Of a DNA stretch of 31,555 bases, positions 21,300 through 31,145 are shown piece by piece (the stretch's first letter is position 1; the number at the start of each line of letters is the position of its first letter). The DNA comes from Gnetum montanum (taxonomy: Eukaryota > Streptophyta > Gnetopsida > Gnetales > Gnetaceae): positions 562,573 to 594,127 of the forward strand of contig MNCI01006837.1 of the NCBI GenBank assembly GCA_015680685.1, in the 5' to 3' direction. The position numbers were made by a program, and so were the translations under genes. The notes below the pieces were generated by a model that did not search any database, had not been told where the DNA came from, and worked only from the letters and a program-made list of their open reading frames with translations.

Positions 21300-21860
21300 A
21301 GAGGAAAATTTAGTGGTCTAGAACTTAAGTATGATTGAAAAAGTTCTTACTACTTTGACTAGTATTCATTATCATGATGTTTCATTATTAGATTTTGATG
21401 GTTCTAATTGCATGTGCTTACATAAAGATTAGTTTGATAATTATGAATCATATGTTGGTGGAGTTATTTATCTTGATGGTTAGTCTTGTAAAATTGTGGG
21501 AAAAATAAATATTAGTATTAAAATATTTGATGATCATGTTAAAATGCTAAAAGATAAAAATTGCATCTAGTTTAAAAAAGAATTTATTTTCTTTCTAAGC
21601 ATTAGGCTTGAAAGGTTATGATTTTAAAGATGATAAAAAAAATTTTAAATTATCAAAGGAGCCTTAGTAGTGAAGAATATTTATAAATCACAGAGTTACA
21701 AAAAGAAATTTTGCTAATTTAGCTTCTATTGATAGTCAAGATCATTCTTATTTCTAGAAACAATGTTTGGATACTGAGTGAGAAATTATTATAAATTTTA
21801 TGGTGTAAGATGTTTCTAGACTTAAAATTTTGTGAATATTGTGTTTTTATAAGATACTCA
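21300..21860 (+). pseudogene. Copia protease / gag-pre-integrase region
   Basis: Heavily decayed, but the order is that of Tork-like copia elements. CMCLHKD*FDNYESYVGG and SCKIVGKINISIKIFDDHV follow a lost protease motif. RNLFSF*ALGLKGYDFK comes next, then LKFCEYCVFIRYSFLTFK, the end of the pre-integrase zinc finger. All are on the plus strand in at least three frames. No gag proper was recognised upstream. Confidence 0.75.
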
Positions 21861-22121
21861 TTTCTCACGTTTAAAGATGTTGGTTCAACCTTAGATGTAG
21901 CCACTCAAAGAGGTTAGATCTCTTGAGGCCCTACTTAATGAGATAAGCATTGAGGATTTGAGTGATGATTCTTTTTTATGCTTTTAAAAAATAGTCAAGA
22001 AATAAATTTAAAATGGAGATACATGAAAGAAAATATATTCTTGATTACATGCATTCATATGTATGAGATCCATCATCTAAGGTATCAGTTAGTGATCATT
22101 TATATTGATGATTATTCTATG

Positions 22122-22133
22122 AAAGTTTGAATC
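22122..22133 (+). repeat. Left target-site duplication of SINE A
   Basis: AAAGTTTGAATC matches AAAGTTTAGATC at 22356-22367 at 10 of 12 positions. Confidence 0.6.
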
Positions 22134-22355
22134 GATTATCATCATCATCATCCTAGCCTTGTCCCAACAAAATGGGATTGTCTAAGATAAGGATCATTAC
22201 CTAGAGCCACAATGCTCATCTTGCTAAGCAAAGTCCTAGGAGGATTGTTATATGAGAAAAAGCCTAACCTCTTCAAGTGCTTATGTCTAGGCTTGAACCT
22301 AGGTCTTCAACTTGAGAAATGAGCATCTTACAATCACTCCAAATGAAAATCCTAA
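22134..22355 (-). mobile_element. tRNA-derived SINE A inserted in copia integrase
   Basis: About 222 bases on the minus strand. The head has GTGATTGTAAGATG (A-box-like, 22337-22324) and GGTTCAAGCC (B box, 22299-22290). The body holds an inverted-repeat-like TCCCATTTTGTTGGGAC. The 3' end is a (GAT)n tail, plus-strand ATCATCATCATCATCC. It is flanked by a 12-base duplication and splits the copia frame at YIDDYSMKV, so it is younger than that copia. The CCTTGTCCCAACAAAATGGG motif looks like one seen widely in plant repeats, but I cannot name the family. Confidence 0.7.
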
Positions 22356-22367
22356 AAAGTTTAGATC
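22356..22367 (+). repeat. Right target-site duplication of SINE A
   Basis: AAAGTTTAGATC; see the left copy at 22122-22133. Confidence 0.6.
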
Positions 22368-23119
22368 TATATGACAAAAATAAACTAATGCTTTTGGTGC
22401 TTTTTAGAAATTTAATGCTTCGGATGAGAAAATCATAGGTAAAATAATTGAAAGTTTGAGAATACGTAATAGAGAAAAGGTCAACTCTACCAAGTTTAAA
22501 AATTATTGGAAAGAAGTGGAGTTAAATAACACAAGATGGTAATTTATGATCCTAATAAAATTGAAGTTGTAAAACACATGAATAGAACTCTTCTTTAAAA
22601 GTTAAGAAGGTTAATGAGCAATGATAATTTGGATTAGAAATTTTGGGTTGAGGTTGTTTTGATAACATGTTTCTCAATTATTAAATGACCTACAACTACA
22701 CTAAATTATAAAACTCTAGAAGAGATATGGATCAATTGTTCTTTTCATTATTATTTTCTTAGAGTTTTTGGTTGGACTATGTATACTCTAGTTTCAAAAC
22801 ATCAACATAAAAAATTAGATGCCAAATCTAGAAAATATATCTTTGGTAGATATGATGATGCTTTTAATGGATACAAAACTATGAAATTCTACTAAGCATA
22901 TATAAAATCATCTATAATAGATATGTAGTAAAATCTAAATAGGAACAAATAGATGTACCTAGTAATTAGCAAGTTTAGTTGGCAACTTAGTCATCTTCAA
23001 ATAGAAATCAAAAAGAGTTTTAGTTATGTAAAAAAAAAAATTTAGATGAAGAGATAGAAAAAGAAATATGATTGCATAGCCTTTCAAAAGATCCACACTA
23101 ATAAGTGTTCTTCCTAGAA

Positions 23120-24240
23120 AAATTGATGATTATATTACACTTTCATTTTGGTTTAGATGAAATAGAACTAGGATCTTATCAAGATGTTAGTAAAGATCCT
23201 TCTAGTTCTAAATGGAACAAAATAATGCAAGAGAAGATGGATTCTTTGAAGAACAACAAAACATGATTTTTAGTAGAGTTTTTTAAAGGTAGAAAATTAT
23301 GGGTTGTAAATAGGTCTACAAACTAAAGAAAAGAATTAATAGATAGAAAGAAAGACTTGTAGCAAAAGATAATTCCTAAAATAAAATATAGATTTTACAA
23401 AAATTCTTTTAAGAAAAATTAGTTTCTATTTGGATGTTGCTAGTTCTACCATTTTGTTTGATATGAAACTAGAATGATGTAAGGAAAAAAACATTCCAAC
23501 ATGGTTACTTCTTTGGGAAAATATATATGAAATAGTTAGAAGGTTTTGTATAGATAAAAGAAAGGATTTGTTTTATAAACTCAAGAAGTCATTATATGAC
23601 CTAAAGCAATTTTCTATGAAATGGTACAAGAGGTTTGATTCTTTCATGTGAGCCATAATTTCCAAAAAAAAAGTGAATATGATCATTGTGTATATTTTAA
23701 AATTGGTGTTAATGACATGTTTGTAGTTTTGATATTAATTATTGATGACATACTTATTGTAAGCCAAAGTATGTTTGAAATCAAATAACTAAAGGCTCAA
23801 TTATCTAGAATATTTGATATGAAAAATATAGGAACATCACATGAAATCTTGGACATAGAGATACACAAAAATAAAAGAAATAGTAAGCTATGATATTCAT
23901 AAAATAAATGTATTTTAAAAATCCTAATATGTTTTAATATAATGGATGCTAAACTTGTAGGTGCCTGTTTTACTACTAATATCAAGCTTCCCTCAAATTT
24001 ATATTCTAGTTTAGAAGAACAATTTAAAAATCGTAATGTATTTTAATATGATGGAGGCTAAACTTGTAAGTATCCTTTTTGCTACTCATATCAAGTTTCC
24101 ATCAAATTTATATCCTAGTTTAGAAGAACAAAAGCAACATATGTTTTGTATGTCTTATGTGAATGCAATAGAAAGTTTAATGTATATTAGGTTATGTAAA
24201 AGACTAGATATTTCCTTTATAGTTGGAATCATGATTAAGT
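23120..24240 (+). pseudogene. Copia reverse transcriptase
   Basis: Ordered motifs are SYQDVSKDPSSSKWNKIMQE, KMDSLKNNKT, IYMK*LEGFCIDKRKD, LFYKLKKSLYDLKQF and MKWYKRFDSFM. YDHCVYFKIGVNDMF then precedes LIIDDILIVSQ, the catalytic box with both Asp kept but YV replaced by II. After FDMKNIG and EILDIEIHKNK a 109-base tandem duplication follows. The end resembles ESLMYIRLCKRLDISFIVG. Stops and shifts are frequent. It continues into RNase H. Confidence 0.85.
23914..24131 (+). repeat. Tandem duplication of 109 bp inside copia RT
   Basis: ATGGATGCTAAACTTGTAG at 23942 recurs as ATGGAGGCTAAACTTGTAA at 24051. The match extends from TTTAAAAATC through TAGTTTAGAAGAACAA in both copies. The period is 109, not a multiple of three, so the duplication shifts frame. 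Identity is about 80-85% by eye, so the event is old. Confidence 0.8.
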
Positions 24241-24720
24241 AAATTTATGGCTAATCCTCGTAATGAACATTGACCTATAATGGAATTGATGCTTTAATAT
24301 TTAAAGAGAACTAAAAATTATTATATTATCTATAATAAAAATAATAGTGATGTTATGGGTTTACTTAATTTTGATTATACAACTTAGAAAATTATAGATT
24401 CATCATAGAGTATGTATTTACTCTTGCAATCAAAATTACATGACTATTATAGAAATTTGCAAGGAAGATGTTTGACTACAAGGCATATTGGGTAAGTTAG
24501 GCATCAAAATGAGAAAGTCAAAATTTTTTCTAATAATTAGAGTGCTATATATTTAGCTAAGAATCAAATTCACTAAAGTAGAAGAAACATATTTGTACCA
24601 AATATCATTAGATGAGATAAGTTATTGATAATTTGGAGTGTTGTTTAAGAAAATTCATACAAGTCATATATTAATAAAGATAGTATTTTTAAAGAAGTTT
24701 AAGTAGTGCTTAGACTTCTT
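24241..24720 (+). pseudogene. Copia RNase H
   Basis: KFMANPRNEH and MELML*YLKRTKNYYIIY precede a decayed core. SAIYLAKNQIH*SRRNIFVP and FKEV*VVLRLL match the end of copia RNase H. It is the last polyprotein domain; an LTR-start-like sequence follows at about 24788. Confidence 0.75.
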
Positions 24721-24787
24721 AGGCCTACAAAAAAGGTAATAAAAGTATTTGGGCAATGCAAAGTAAGTTTGTTGTCAAGATAGGAAT

Positions 24788-26012
24788 TTTTGAGTTGATA
24801 ATAAGTTATCATATGTTTTTTTCCTTTATTTATGATGTTTTTGTTAAGGTGACAATTGATGTGACCAAATTACAATAACTTATACAAAATATTATATTTC
24901 CCTTTCTAATATCGCTAATACAATAGAAGGTAGTGCAACACTATTCATAGGCACAATTGGTCTAAAGAATGTATCTCCAAATTGAATGAGAACATTTTTG
25001 TGGTATCAACATAACAATCTAACAACAAAAGTATTGTTCAGCCAAAAAGAAAGAACTTTGTAAATTAAATGTAGTGAAAACACAAAAATTTTGGAACAAC
25101 ATGAGAACTATCAAAAGAAACATATTTTTGTGAATAAATAGATAAAAAATGGCAAAAATGTAATCCTATTTATTGAATCTGTAGGAAAAACAATATATTG
25201 ATGTTAGCCAGAAGAGAATAATTAAAACAAAGAAGAAATATAACCTTTATTTCTAGAGAAATGTTTATAATAATAGATCAAGCCCTTTTTTACATTCTAT
25301 GATAGAGATGGTTTTAATATAGGATAGAAAAAATAAAATTAAAAGTAAAATTAAAAGATGAATAGAAACTATAAATTAGTAGTGTGTTTGGAGAAGAAAT
25401 AGGTGACTTAGAGGCTACTAAGTAGGAGTTTTCTTACCTCAATATCTAATGTGTACTCCTAATTAGGCTTTCTTCTAGGATAAATGCTAGTGTGAGTGCA
25501 TGCCTAACATAACAAGGATTTCAATCAAACTCAACTATTTGGATTTGATCTAAAAATTTCTTCATATGTTAAGCAAGTATACAATGAACGTAATATAATT
25601 ATGTTAGATGGGATTATAATTTATTAAGGAATACAACATCTTTGAAATGTTAAAAATATAACATGACTACCTAACGTAAATGTGCTCCTTGTTTAAAAAG
25701 GAAAACATTAAATCATATCATCCATTTGAAATGGAATCCAAAATAATTAAAACATAAGTACACCCTAAGATTTATAGATTTTATAACTCAATTCTACCTA
25801 ATAGAATCAAGCTTGTGACCTAGGGTTACTAGGCTAAGGCTCATACCACTAGAAATACATTATCCATTCAAAATAATGTTTCAGATCTTCTATTTATAGA
25901 ACAAAAAATACCTTATAAATTAAGAAGAAATGAGGCATTTGGACTTAGAAAAAAGGCTCTATAAACTTTTAGATTCTCAGTTATTAATTTAATATTAAAA
26001 TATTACCAAACA
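24788..26012 (+). repeat. Probable copia LTR
   Basis: The left end follows AAGATAGGAA, a worn version of the purine tract before copia 3' LTRs, and begins TTTTTGAGTTG where TGTTGAGTTG would be expected. The right end is …CCAAACA, directly before a tRNA-Met-type primer site. Length is about 1.2 kb including a SINE-like insert at 25735. No second copy is visible for pairing, so the ends are inferred. Confidence 0.5.
25735..25865 (-). mobile_element. tRNA-derived SINE-like repeat, family B copy 2
   Basis: On the minus strand CTAGTGGTATGAGCC (A-box-like), AGCTTGATTC (worn B box) and GTGTACTTATG…AATTATTTT align with 21190-21045 without gaps in the head. It lies within the probable copia LTR. Confidence 0.5.
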
Positions 26013-26019
26013 TTAAAAG

Positions 26020-26032
26020 TGGTATCAAAAGC
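26020..26032 (+). promoter_or_regulatory. Copia primer-binding site (tRNA-Met type)
   Basis: TGGTATCAAAAGC differs by little from the standard TGGTATCAGAGC. It lies seven bases after the CA that ends the probable LTR. A second copia internal region therefore starts here. Confidence 0.65.
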
Positions 26033-26311
26033 AAACTAATGCAAAGATGATAAAGAAAATAATTTCAAATATTATAAAAAGACTAAATGATAGTGTCTAA
26101 ATAATAGGAAATTACTAAGGAGATGTAAGTTGCATTCAAGCTTTCAAACGGCTAAAAGGAATATGAGTATGACTACAACATTAGCTTCACTTAATGGATA
26201 GTACTAAAAGACTAAAGAAGACTTCATTGAGAAAATAAAAAAACTATTATTGATGTTGATATGTTCTAGATGTAATGAGGTAGGTACTTGCAAGAGGATT
26301 TAAATGAAACA
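26033..26311 (+). other. Leader and start of a second copia element, truncated
   Basis: Purine-rich sequence after the primer site. ATGACTACAACATTAGC near 26169 could be the start of a copia gag, but no domain is readable before the minus-strand gypsy LTR begins at 26312. Confidence 0.4.
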
Positions 26312-27179
26312 TGATGAGCGGCGAGGTACCCCTATGCCCAACCATACAAATCAAAAGTGTTCACTCATGATTCAGTCAAATTCCATGAATGGGACTAGTT
26401 GTGCATCTAAATCGTTATGCCTTTATCACAATTCGTTATCTTACCACTTGGACTAGTGGTAGCTTTGTCACATATGGTTTAGTCCAAAGTGAGGCAGATG
26501 ATGTTATCTAATTCTATGCTGCTCCTAATGATGATAAAGAGATAAATTAAGCTAATGAACAATGGAAAATAAGATCTAAACTAGACTATGTGCAATGAGT
26601 ATCCATCCCCAATGATCCATACACACCTTGGACTTCATATAACTATCGTTGGGATTGCCAAGCATACGTCACTAAGTGTGCCAAATGATACATTTGGCTT
26701 ACCAAGTACTTACACTTAAGTGCTCATGATTAAGTTGTACTCATTCTTCTTAATGATAGGAATAGTAAATAGGAATAAATGGAAACATTAACTAAAGAAA
26801 ATAGTAAATAATTAAAATAATAATAAATCTAAGTGAATGTGGTAATGATGGAAGTAACCTTGATCTTTATTTCCAGTCATGTAATGTGTCCAAGTATGTC
26901 ACACTTGAAGAAAGGTGTCATACAATTACAAACATCACACTGCAAGCATGCACTGGGGATAATAGAACTTGCATTCAAAAATCTAAGAAATATTATCAAA
27001 AACTAAGAACTAAAACTATATCCCAACCATGCACCCCAAGTGTTGTATTTATAGGCTAGCATGGAGGAAACGATATCGAATATCCGACATCATTTCTTAG
27101 GATCCAATATTGCATATCTAATATTAGAGCCTTGATATTGGATATCTGATATCGAGGCTAACACAATGATGACTCATCA
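26312..27179 (-). repeat. 3' LTR of minus-strand Athila-like element (868 bp)
   Basis: On the minus strand it starts TGATGAGTCATCATTG at 27179 after a GGGGGTA purine tract and ends GGGGTACCTCGCCGCTCATCA at 26312. TATA (27053-27046) and AATAAA (26871-26866) are in place. Its U3 is full of GATATC/ATATTGGATATC repeats. Below 26312 the sequence shows no primer site, and coding 3' sequence precedes the LTR, so this is the 3' LTR. It abuts truncated copia sequence. Confidence 0.85.
27046..27053 (-). promoter_or_regulatory. LTR TATA box
   Basis: TATAAATA on the minus strand, 127 bases inside the LTR start. Confidence 0.55.
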
Positions 27180-27193
27180 TACCCCCACAACTG
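27180..27193 (-). other. Polypurine tract of minus-strand element
   Basis: Minus strand CAGTTGTGGGGGTA directly before the LTR start; compare 18279-18291. Confidence 0.65.
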
Positions 27194-27830
27194 AATGAAA
27201 ACTTGTCCTCAAGTTAAATAAAATGAGGAACAAGTTCGTTACAAAAATTGGTGGAAAGGTATGGAATTATTAACTAACTTAGACAAAAAAACTCATGGAC
27301 TTATACATGTCGCAGTGATTCTTTACAAAAATTGGACACAAAATTATAAGACACAGCTCGGGGAAGCTCATGTGGTTCCCGAAGGTGATGGCTCTTCCAT
27401 CAGGCACTTCCCTTTGTCGATAAGCTTGTAAAATTTGTAGCAATTAAGCAATGCTTGCAACTTCTCCTCTTTCATCCTTGGGTCATGTACCATCCTAGCT
27501 ACTGCACTAATGTGCGTTGGTGCTGGTACATCCCAAGGACATGGTAGTTGTGGGAACATCTTGTTAACTTTCACATACAAGGCCGCAAACTAATGTCATT
27601 CTTTCTCAAAGGTCCTAGCTTTTTCTCTTAATTCTTGATAATCTATTATTTCCTAGCTAGGTCAAAGGTGACATCCTTCTATCCATGGTAGCTATCTTTA
27701 ACCACCTTCAATTTTGAGAGCAAAGCATCTTTTCTATCTACAAACTCTTTTTCAAATAATATATAGGTGGTTGCTACCTACTTCTCGAGCTCACTTCTAG
27801 GCTAGCCTACTATTAACATGGCAACGTTGG
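27194..27830 (-). pseudogene. 3' internal end of minus-strand Athila-like element
   Basis: The minus strand from 27830 holds decayed coding sequence matching the tail at 17560-17950, including ATTYILFEKEFVDRKDALL and SAVARMVHDPRMKEEKLQAL. About 180 bases of noncoding leader to the PPT follow (shared CATACCTTCC…AATTTTTGTAA). It stops at 27830, where a plus-strand LTR starts, so the rest of this element should lie beyond the right edge of the window. Function unknown; it is the C-terminal part of the env-position region. Confidence 0.7.
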
Positions 27831-27929
27831 TGATGAGACACGATTTGCATGAGCCGCAATATCGCGTACGCGATATCGCGTCGTCCCCTGTGATATCGTG
27901 TACACGATATCATGGTCCGTCGCCAAATC

Positions 27930-27937
27930 TATAAATA
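27930..27937 (+). promoter_or_regulatory. LTR TATA box
   Basis: TATAAATA 18 bases after the second palindrome. It would start transcription rightwards into gag, and lies back to back with the minus-strand TATA at 27046-27053, about 880 bases away. Confidence 0.65.
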
Positions 27938-28057
27938 AGAGGCAGCACTCCCCTCATTTCAAATCCTAGGCTTAAAGTAGGGAAACTCTGGCAGTTTGAT
28001 CACTCCAGAGATAGAATATTTTCCATGTGCCCGCAGTAGGAGTCCCCAAGTGAACGG

Positions 28058-28112
28058 ATCTTTATTTGAGTAGCTTTGTACCTGAATGCAAGTTGTGTAC
28101 AACAATAAAGAT
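28058..28112 (+). promoter_or_regulatory. Hairpin holding the LTR poly(A) signal
   Basis: ATCTTTATT (28058-28066) pairs with AATAAAGAT (28104-28112). Inside it TTGTAC (28076-28081) pairs with GTACAA (28097-28102), around a 15-base loop. The same two stems occur at 18564-18620 although loop sequences differ. Confidence 0.65.
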
Positions 28113-28201
28113 GAACTTTGTGGATAAACCTTGCAGTGCATGGAATAGGTTTTATTACATGTTATTTCCTACTTGTTATTTACTACTTGCATTAGCGCAG
28201 C

Positions 28202-28381
28202 ATGAGTACGACTTGATTATGAGCATTGATGAATGTGTACGACTAATCAAGGAATCGGCTGCTCATCGTGATTAGTCTCTCTCACCCTCAACTCCTAGAA
28301 CGTGGGATGAGTACAACTTAATTACGAGCATCTACGGATGTGTACGGCTAGTCAAGGAATCAGCTGCTCATCATGTTTAGG
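28202..28381 (+). repeat. Direct repeat in LTR U5, period 105
   Basis: A unit of about 75 bases (ATGAGTACGACTTGATTA … GCTGCTCATCGTGATTAG) recurs from 28307 (ATGAGTACAACTTAATTA … GCTGCTCATCATGTTTAG) with 30 bases between. Identity is about 85% by eye. Not seen in the LTR at 18292-19210. Confidence 0.8.
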
Positions 28382-28794
28382 CTAGTTAAGTGCCTTAGTA
28401 CGACCACTTTGAGCACATGCATTACGTGTGGTGATCCCAGTAATGATTAGCATTTGGTAGCCACAGTTGCATAGTTCAGGGTGTGTACAGTAAGTGGGAA
28501 CGAATGCTGATGCTAGTTAATTTAGACTTAGGTCCTTAGTTAGAGTTAGCTAGTTTCTCAATCCTTCACCTCAATAGCATAGGAGAAAACATTGAAAATA
28601 CTATAAAAATAATATATCTCGAACTTACTTAACCATACACCGTGACAACTACAAGTAAGTCTGGGAAGACAACGAATGATTAACCCCAAGTGTTTCATGG
28701 GGCATGTAGGCATTTATTCTGCAGAGTTTACCAAATCACACGTGCTACACTCGTTTCATATGGTTGAGTGTAGGGGTACCTCGCCACTCATCAT

Positions 28795-28813
28795 TGGCGC
28801 CGTTGCTAGGGAC
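28795..28813 (+). promoter_or_regulatory. Primer-binding site (tRNA-Asp)
   Basis: TGGCGCCGTTGCTAGGGAC, one base after the LTR end. It complements the 3' end of plant tRNA-Asp with one or two mismatches, the primer type of Athila elements. Confidence 0.9.
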
Positions 28814-28934
28814 TAAGTGTTTGTGCACCGAATAGAACATAAGGGATATCACTCACATTGTTGTGAGCCTTAACAAACCTTCGGGTTAATCAAGATAAAA
28901 ATTTATATAATGTTGAAATAGCACACCAATAACA

Positions 28935-31145
28935 ATGACTTCTTCTCATAAGAGCAACTCACCACCTAAGGACCATACATGAGACAGTCGGTAACATAAA
29001 AAACATAGCCAAAATCAGCCAAGTCCTAAACAATATAAAATAGTCTATACTCATCCCGATGAGTATATTCTAGACTTTACTTTTATCCTCCATCAAGACG
29101 AACAGCTGCGAAGGAGAGATTTGCAAGGTAACATCATGTTACCCCTAGATCGATCAATCTCTCGCATGTTTTTCTGTGCCTTAGCACTGATTGACATGCA
29201 AGAATTATTTGTTGAATACGTTGTGGAAGATTTTGACATGAGGGATTATTATCCCACAGATGCCCAATGTATGAGGGACTTAAGGTAGGAGAGTCAACAT
29301 GCACTGTTGAAGGGCAAGGTCCCGCACGTCCTTAGCGAAATAGGAGATGAGGAACCCCTTATCACAGGTTCTTTAACAAATGATGTTCCCTCTTCTAACG
29401 ATGGTGNGAACATAAAGGTGAGGATAAAGGTAAGAAGGATGAAAGACCTCGATGGGAAAGTCGAGAGAGAGGACAAGGGCAAGGACATAGGGAGAGTAGG
29501 GAACAACGCAGACATCACAGGCGTCATAAAAGAGACGATCATGATAAGCCCCTACTTGCAACCTGAAGTATGATTGACATAACAGAGGCAGTTAGGATTC
29601 CCACAAGGCATTTAAAAGATAGTTGGATCAAATGATTAGACATGAACAACATCCCACGATTTGAAGGCAGATACAATGCTGATCTGAAAAATCATTTATA
29701 GGCATTCCACAATGCCTGTGCCTTGTAGAATATAGAAAATGAGTGGAAAAAACTTAAGTTATTCCCAAGGATACTCACCAAAGAAGCAAAGAGCTGGTAC
29801 CACTCCTTAGAATCAGAAACCATCAGGAGGTGGAGTACGATGCTAGAACTGTTCAACGAGAAGTATTAGATGTACTCCAGAGTGTCCAATTTGTGTAAGC
29901 ATATCCAAGGCCATGGCCCACTACTACACATTGTTACATCGTTGCCCGGGCCATGGGTACGCTCAGCGGGATCAACTTCGCCACATCGTGGATGGGCTAA
30001 GGAATGAAACTAGAAGAACCCTTGGGACTTATGCCCAAGGGAGACTCTCTCAACTTAGAGCCCATGAAGTGCATAGCTTTTTGGAGCAAGTAGCAAATGC
30101 AGAAGGTGAGCTACGCAAAAGGGAAAGTGCGTAATAGTACAACCGAGATCCCTCTCTTTGGAAGAAGGGAGTGAAATTTTGTGATGAAGAGGATGAGTCA
30201 CCAATCGAAGAGTTGGTGAATCGAAAAACTTTGCTGATCCAAAAATTAACAACTGAGGTATCGGCCAAGGTGGACCAAATGTGGGATTCCTTAGACTCCA
30301 GAATTGAAATAGTCTTGAAAATCGTAGAAGAGTCTAAGGAGGAACGAAGTAGTGACAAAGTTAAGACAAAGCGGAGAAATTCAAGCCCTGCACATAACAA
30401 GGGTAAGGGGAAAAATCTTATCTCTGATGAGGCTATGAACTCTGACATAGACGATGATAGTGGATGTGAGATCTGCCACTATGACCATCCTAAGGGATGT
30501 TGCGCAATTATCTCACATCTACAGGAGTCTGGGGTGTATGCACTTAATCCAAGACTCAACCAATGGCAAACACCCCGTAGGTTACCTTATCCACAAGGTA
30601 ACCCAAGGTGGTTCCACCAACCACTAACGTATTATCCAAGTGGAACTCCACCATAGCCCATTGGACAACATTAATAGTGGCAATACCCACAGTCATGGGG
30701 GATGCCACCGCCATCACAAAAGTACCCTTACTGGCAGCCCAATCCTTATGATTATTACGTGCAACAGCCAGTTTCTCCAGGTAACTCTATGAGTCACACA
30801 ACCCCCAACCGTCACTAGCAAGTTCGGGAGTACTTCAGGAGGACTCCTTCTCCTCCAAGAAACATCTCACACTCATCCCATCCAAATCCATCTGCACCTC
30901 TTCCACAAGTAGTTCCCATAACACCTCCTGCTCCAACAATGCGAGGGGAACTTCCTCCTCAACCACAGCAATGTCACACTGTGAGAGCTGTAAATATCTA
31001 GCCTGTTGCTGGTTCTAACAATTGTAAAAAGAGAAGACCCTACTTCAGAACCAAAAGCCCAGACAAACTCTCGCAACAACAAGTGGTTGAGCCCATGTAC
31101 ACTCCTCCACCATCTAACACTTCGAAGCACCCTTCCATCCAAAAT
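28935..31145 (+). pseudogene. gag: Gag of younger Athila-like element, with frame breaks
   Basis: From ATG 28935 the N-terminal part (YTHPDEYILDFTFILHQDEQ, DYYPTDAQC) parallels the minus-strand copy at 2557. At 29650-29880 IPRFEGRYNADLKNHL, AFHNAC, KLKLFPRIL and AKSWYHSLESETI form the retrotransposon gag core. After a shift, LLHRCPGHGYAQRDQL and IVDGLRNETRRTLGTYAQG complete it. A stretch at 30465-30505 gives CEICHYDHPKGC, a zinc-knuckle-like C-x2-C-x3-H-x3-C, one residue shorter than the common spacing in its last interval. A Pro/Gln-rich tail follows. Stops at 28977, 29294 and others break it. Best preserved gypsy copy in the window; contains one ambiguous base (29407). Confidence 0.85.

Larger units (their letters stand above)
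22060..22900 (+). pseudogene. Copia integrase, interrupted by a SINE
   Basis: YIDDYSMKV with a TGA where Trp is usual (KVW) stops at 22133. The protein resumes after the SINE with NAFGAF*KFNASDEK, then STKFKNYWKEV, MNRTLL, FWVEVV and LRVFGWTMYTLVS. This is the copia integrase core followed by its GKP-type C-terminal module. The usual RTDNGGEF block is replaced by unreadable sequence near 22460. Confidence 0.75.
27831..28793 (+). repeat. 5' LTR of younger plus-strand Athila-like element (963 bp)
   Basis: It starts TGATGAGACACG and ends CCACTCATCA directly before the primer site. It carries more CpG than the other LTRs. U3 holds two near-adjacent perfect palindromes (18 bp at 27859-27876 and 22 bp at 27891-27912), then TATA. 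R holds the poly(A)-signal hairpin and U5 a 75-bp direct repeat. Inserted at GTTGG (27826-27830); the matching target duplication would be off the right edge. Confidence 0.9.

Noticed and set aside
30050-30448. 132-codon minus-strand ORF
   Set aside because: It is the antisense of gag, which matches a second gag copy at the protein level.
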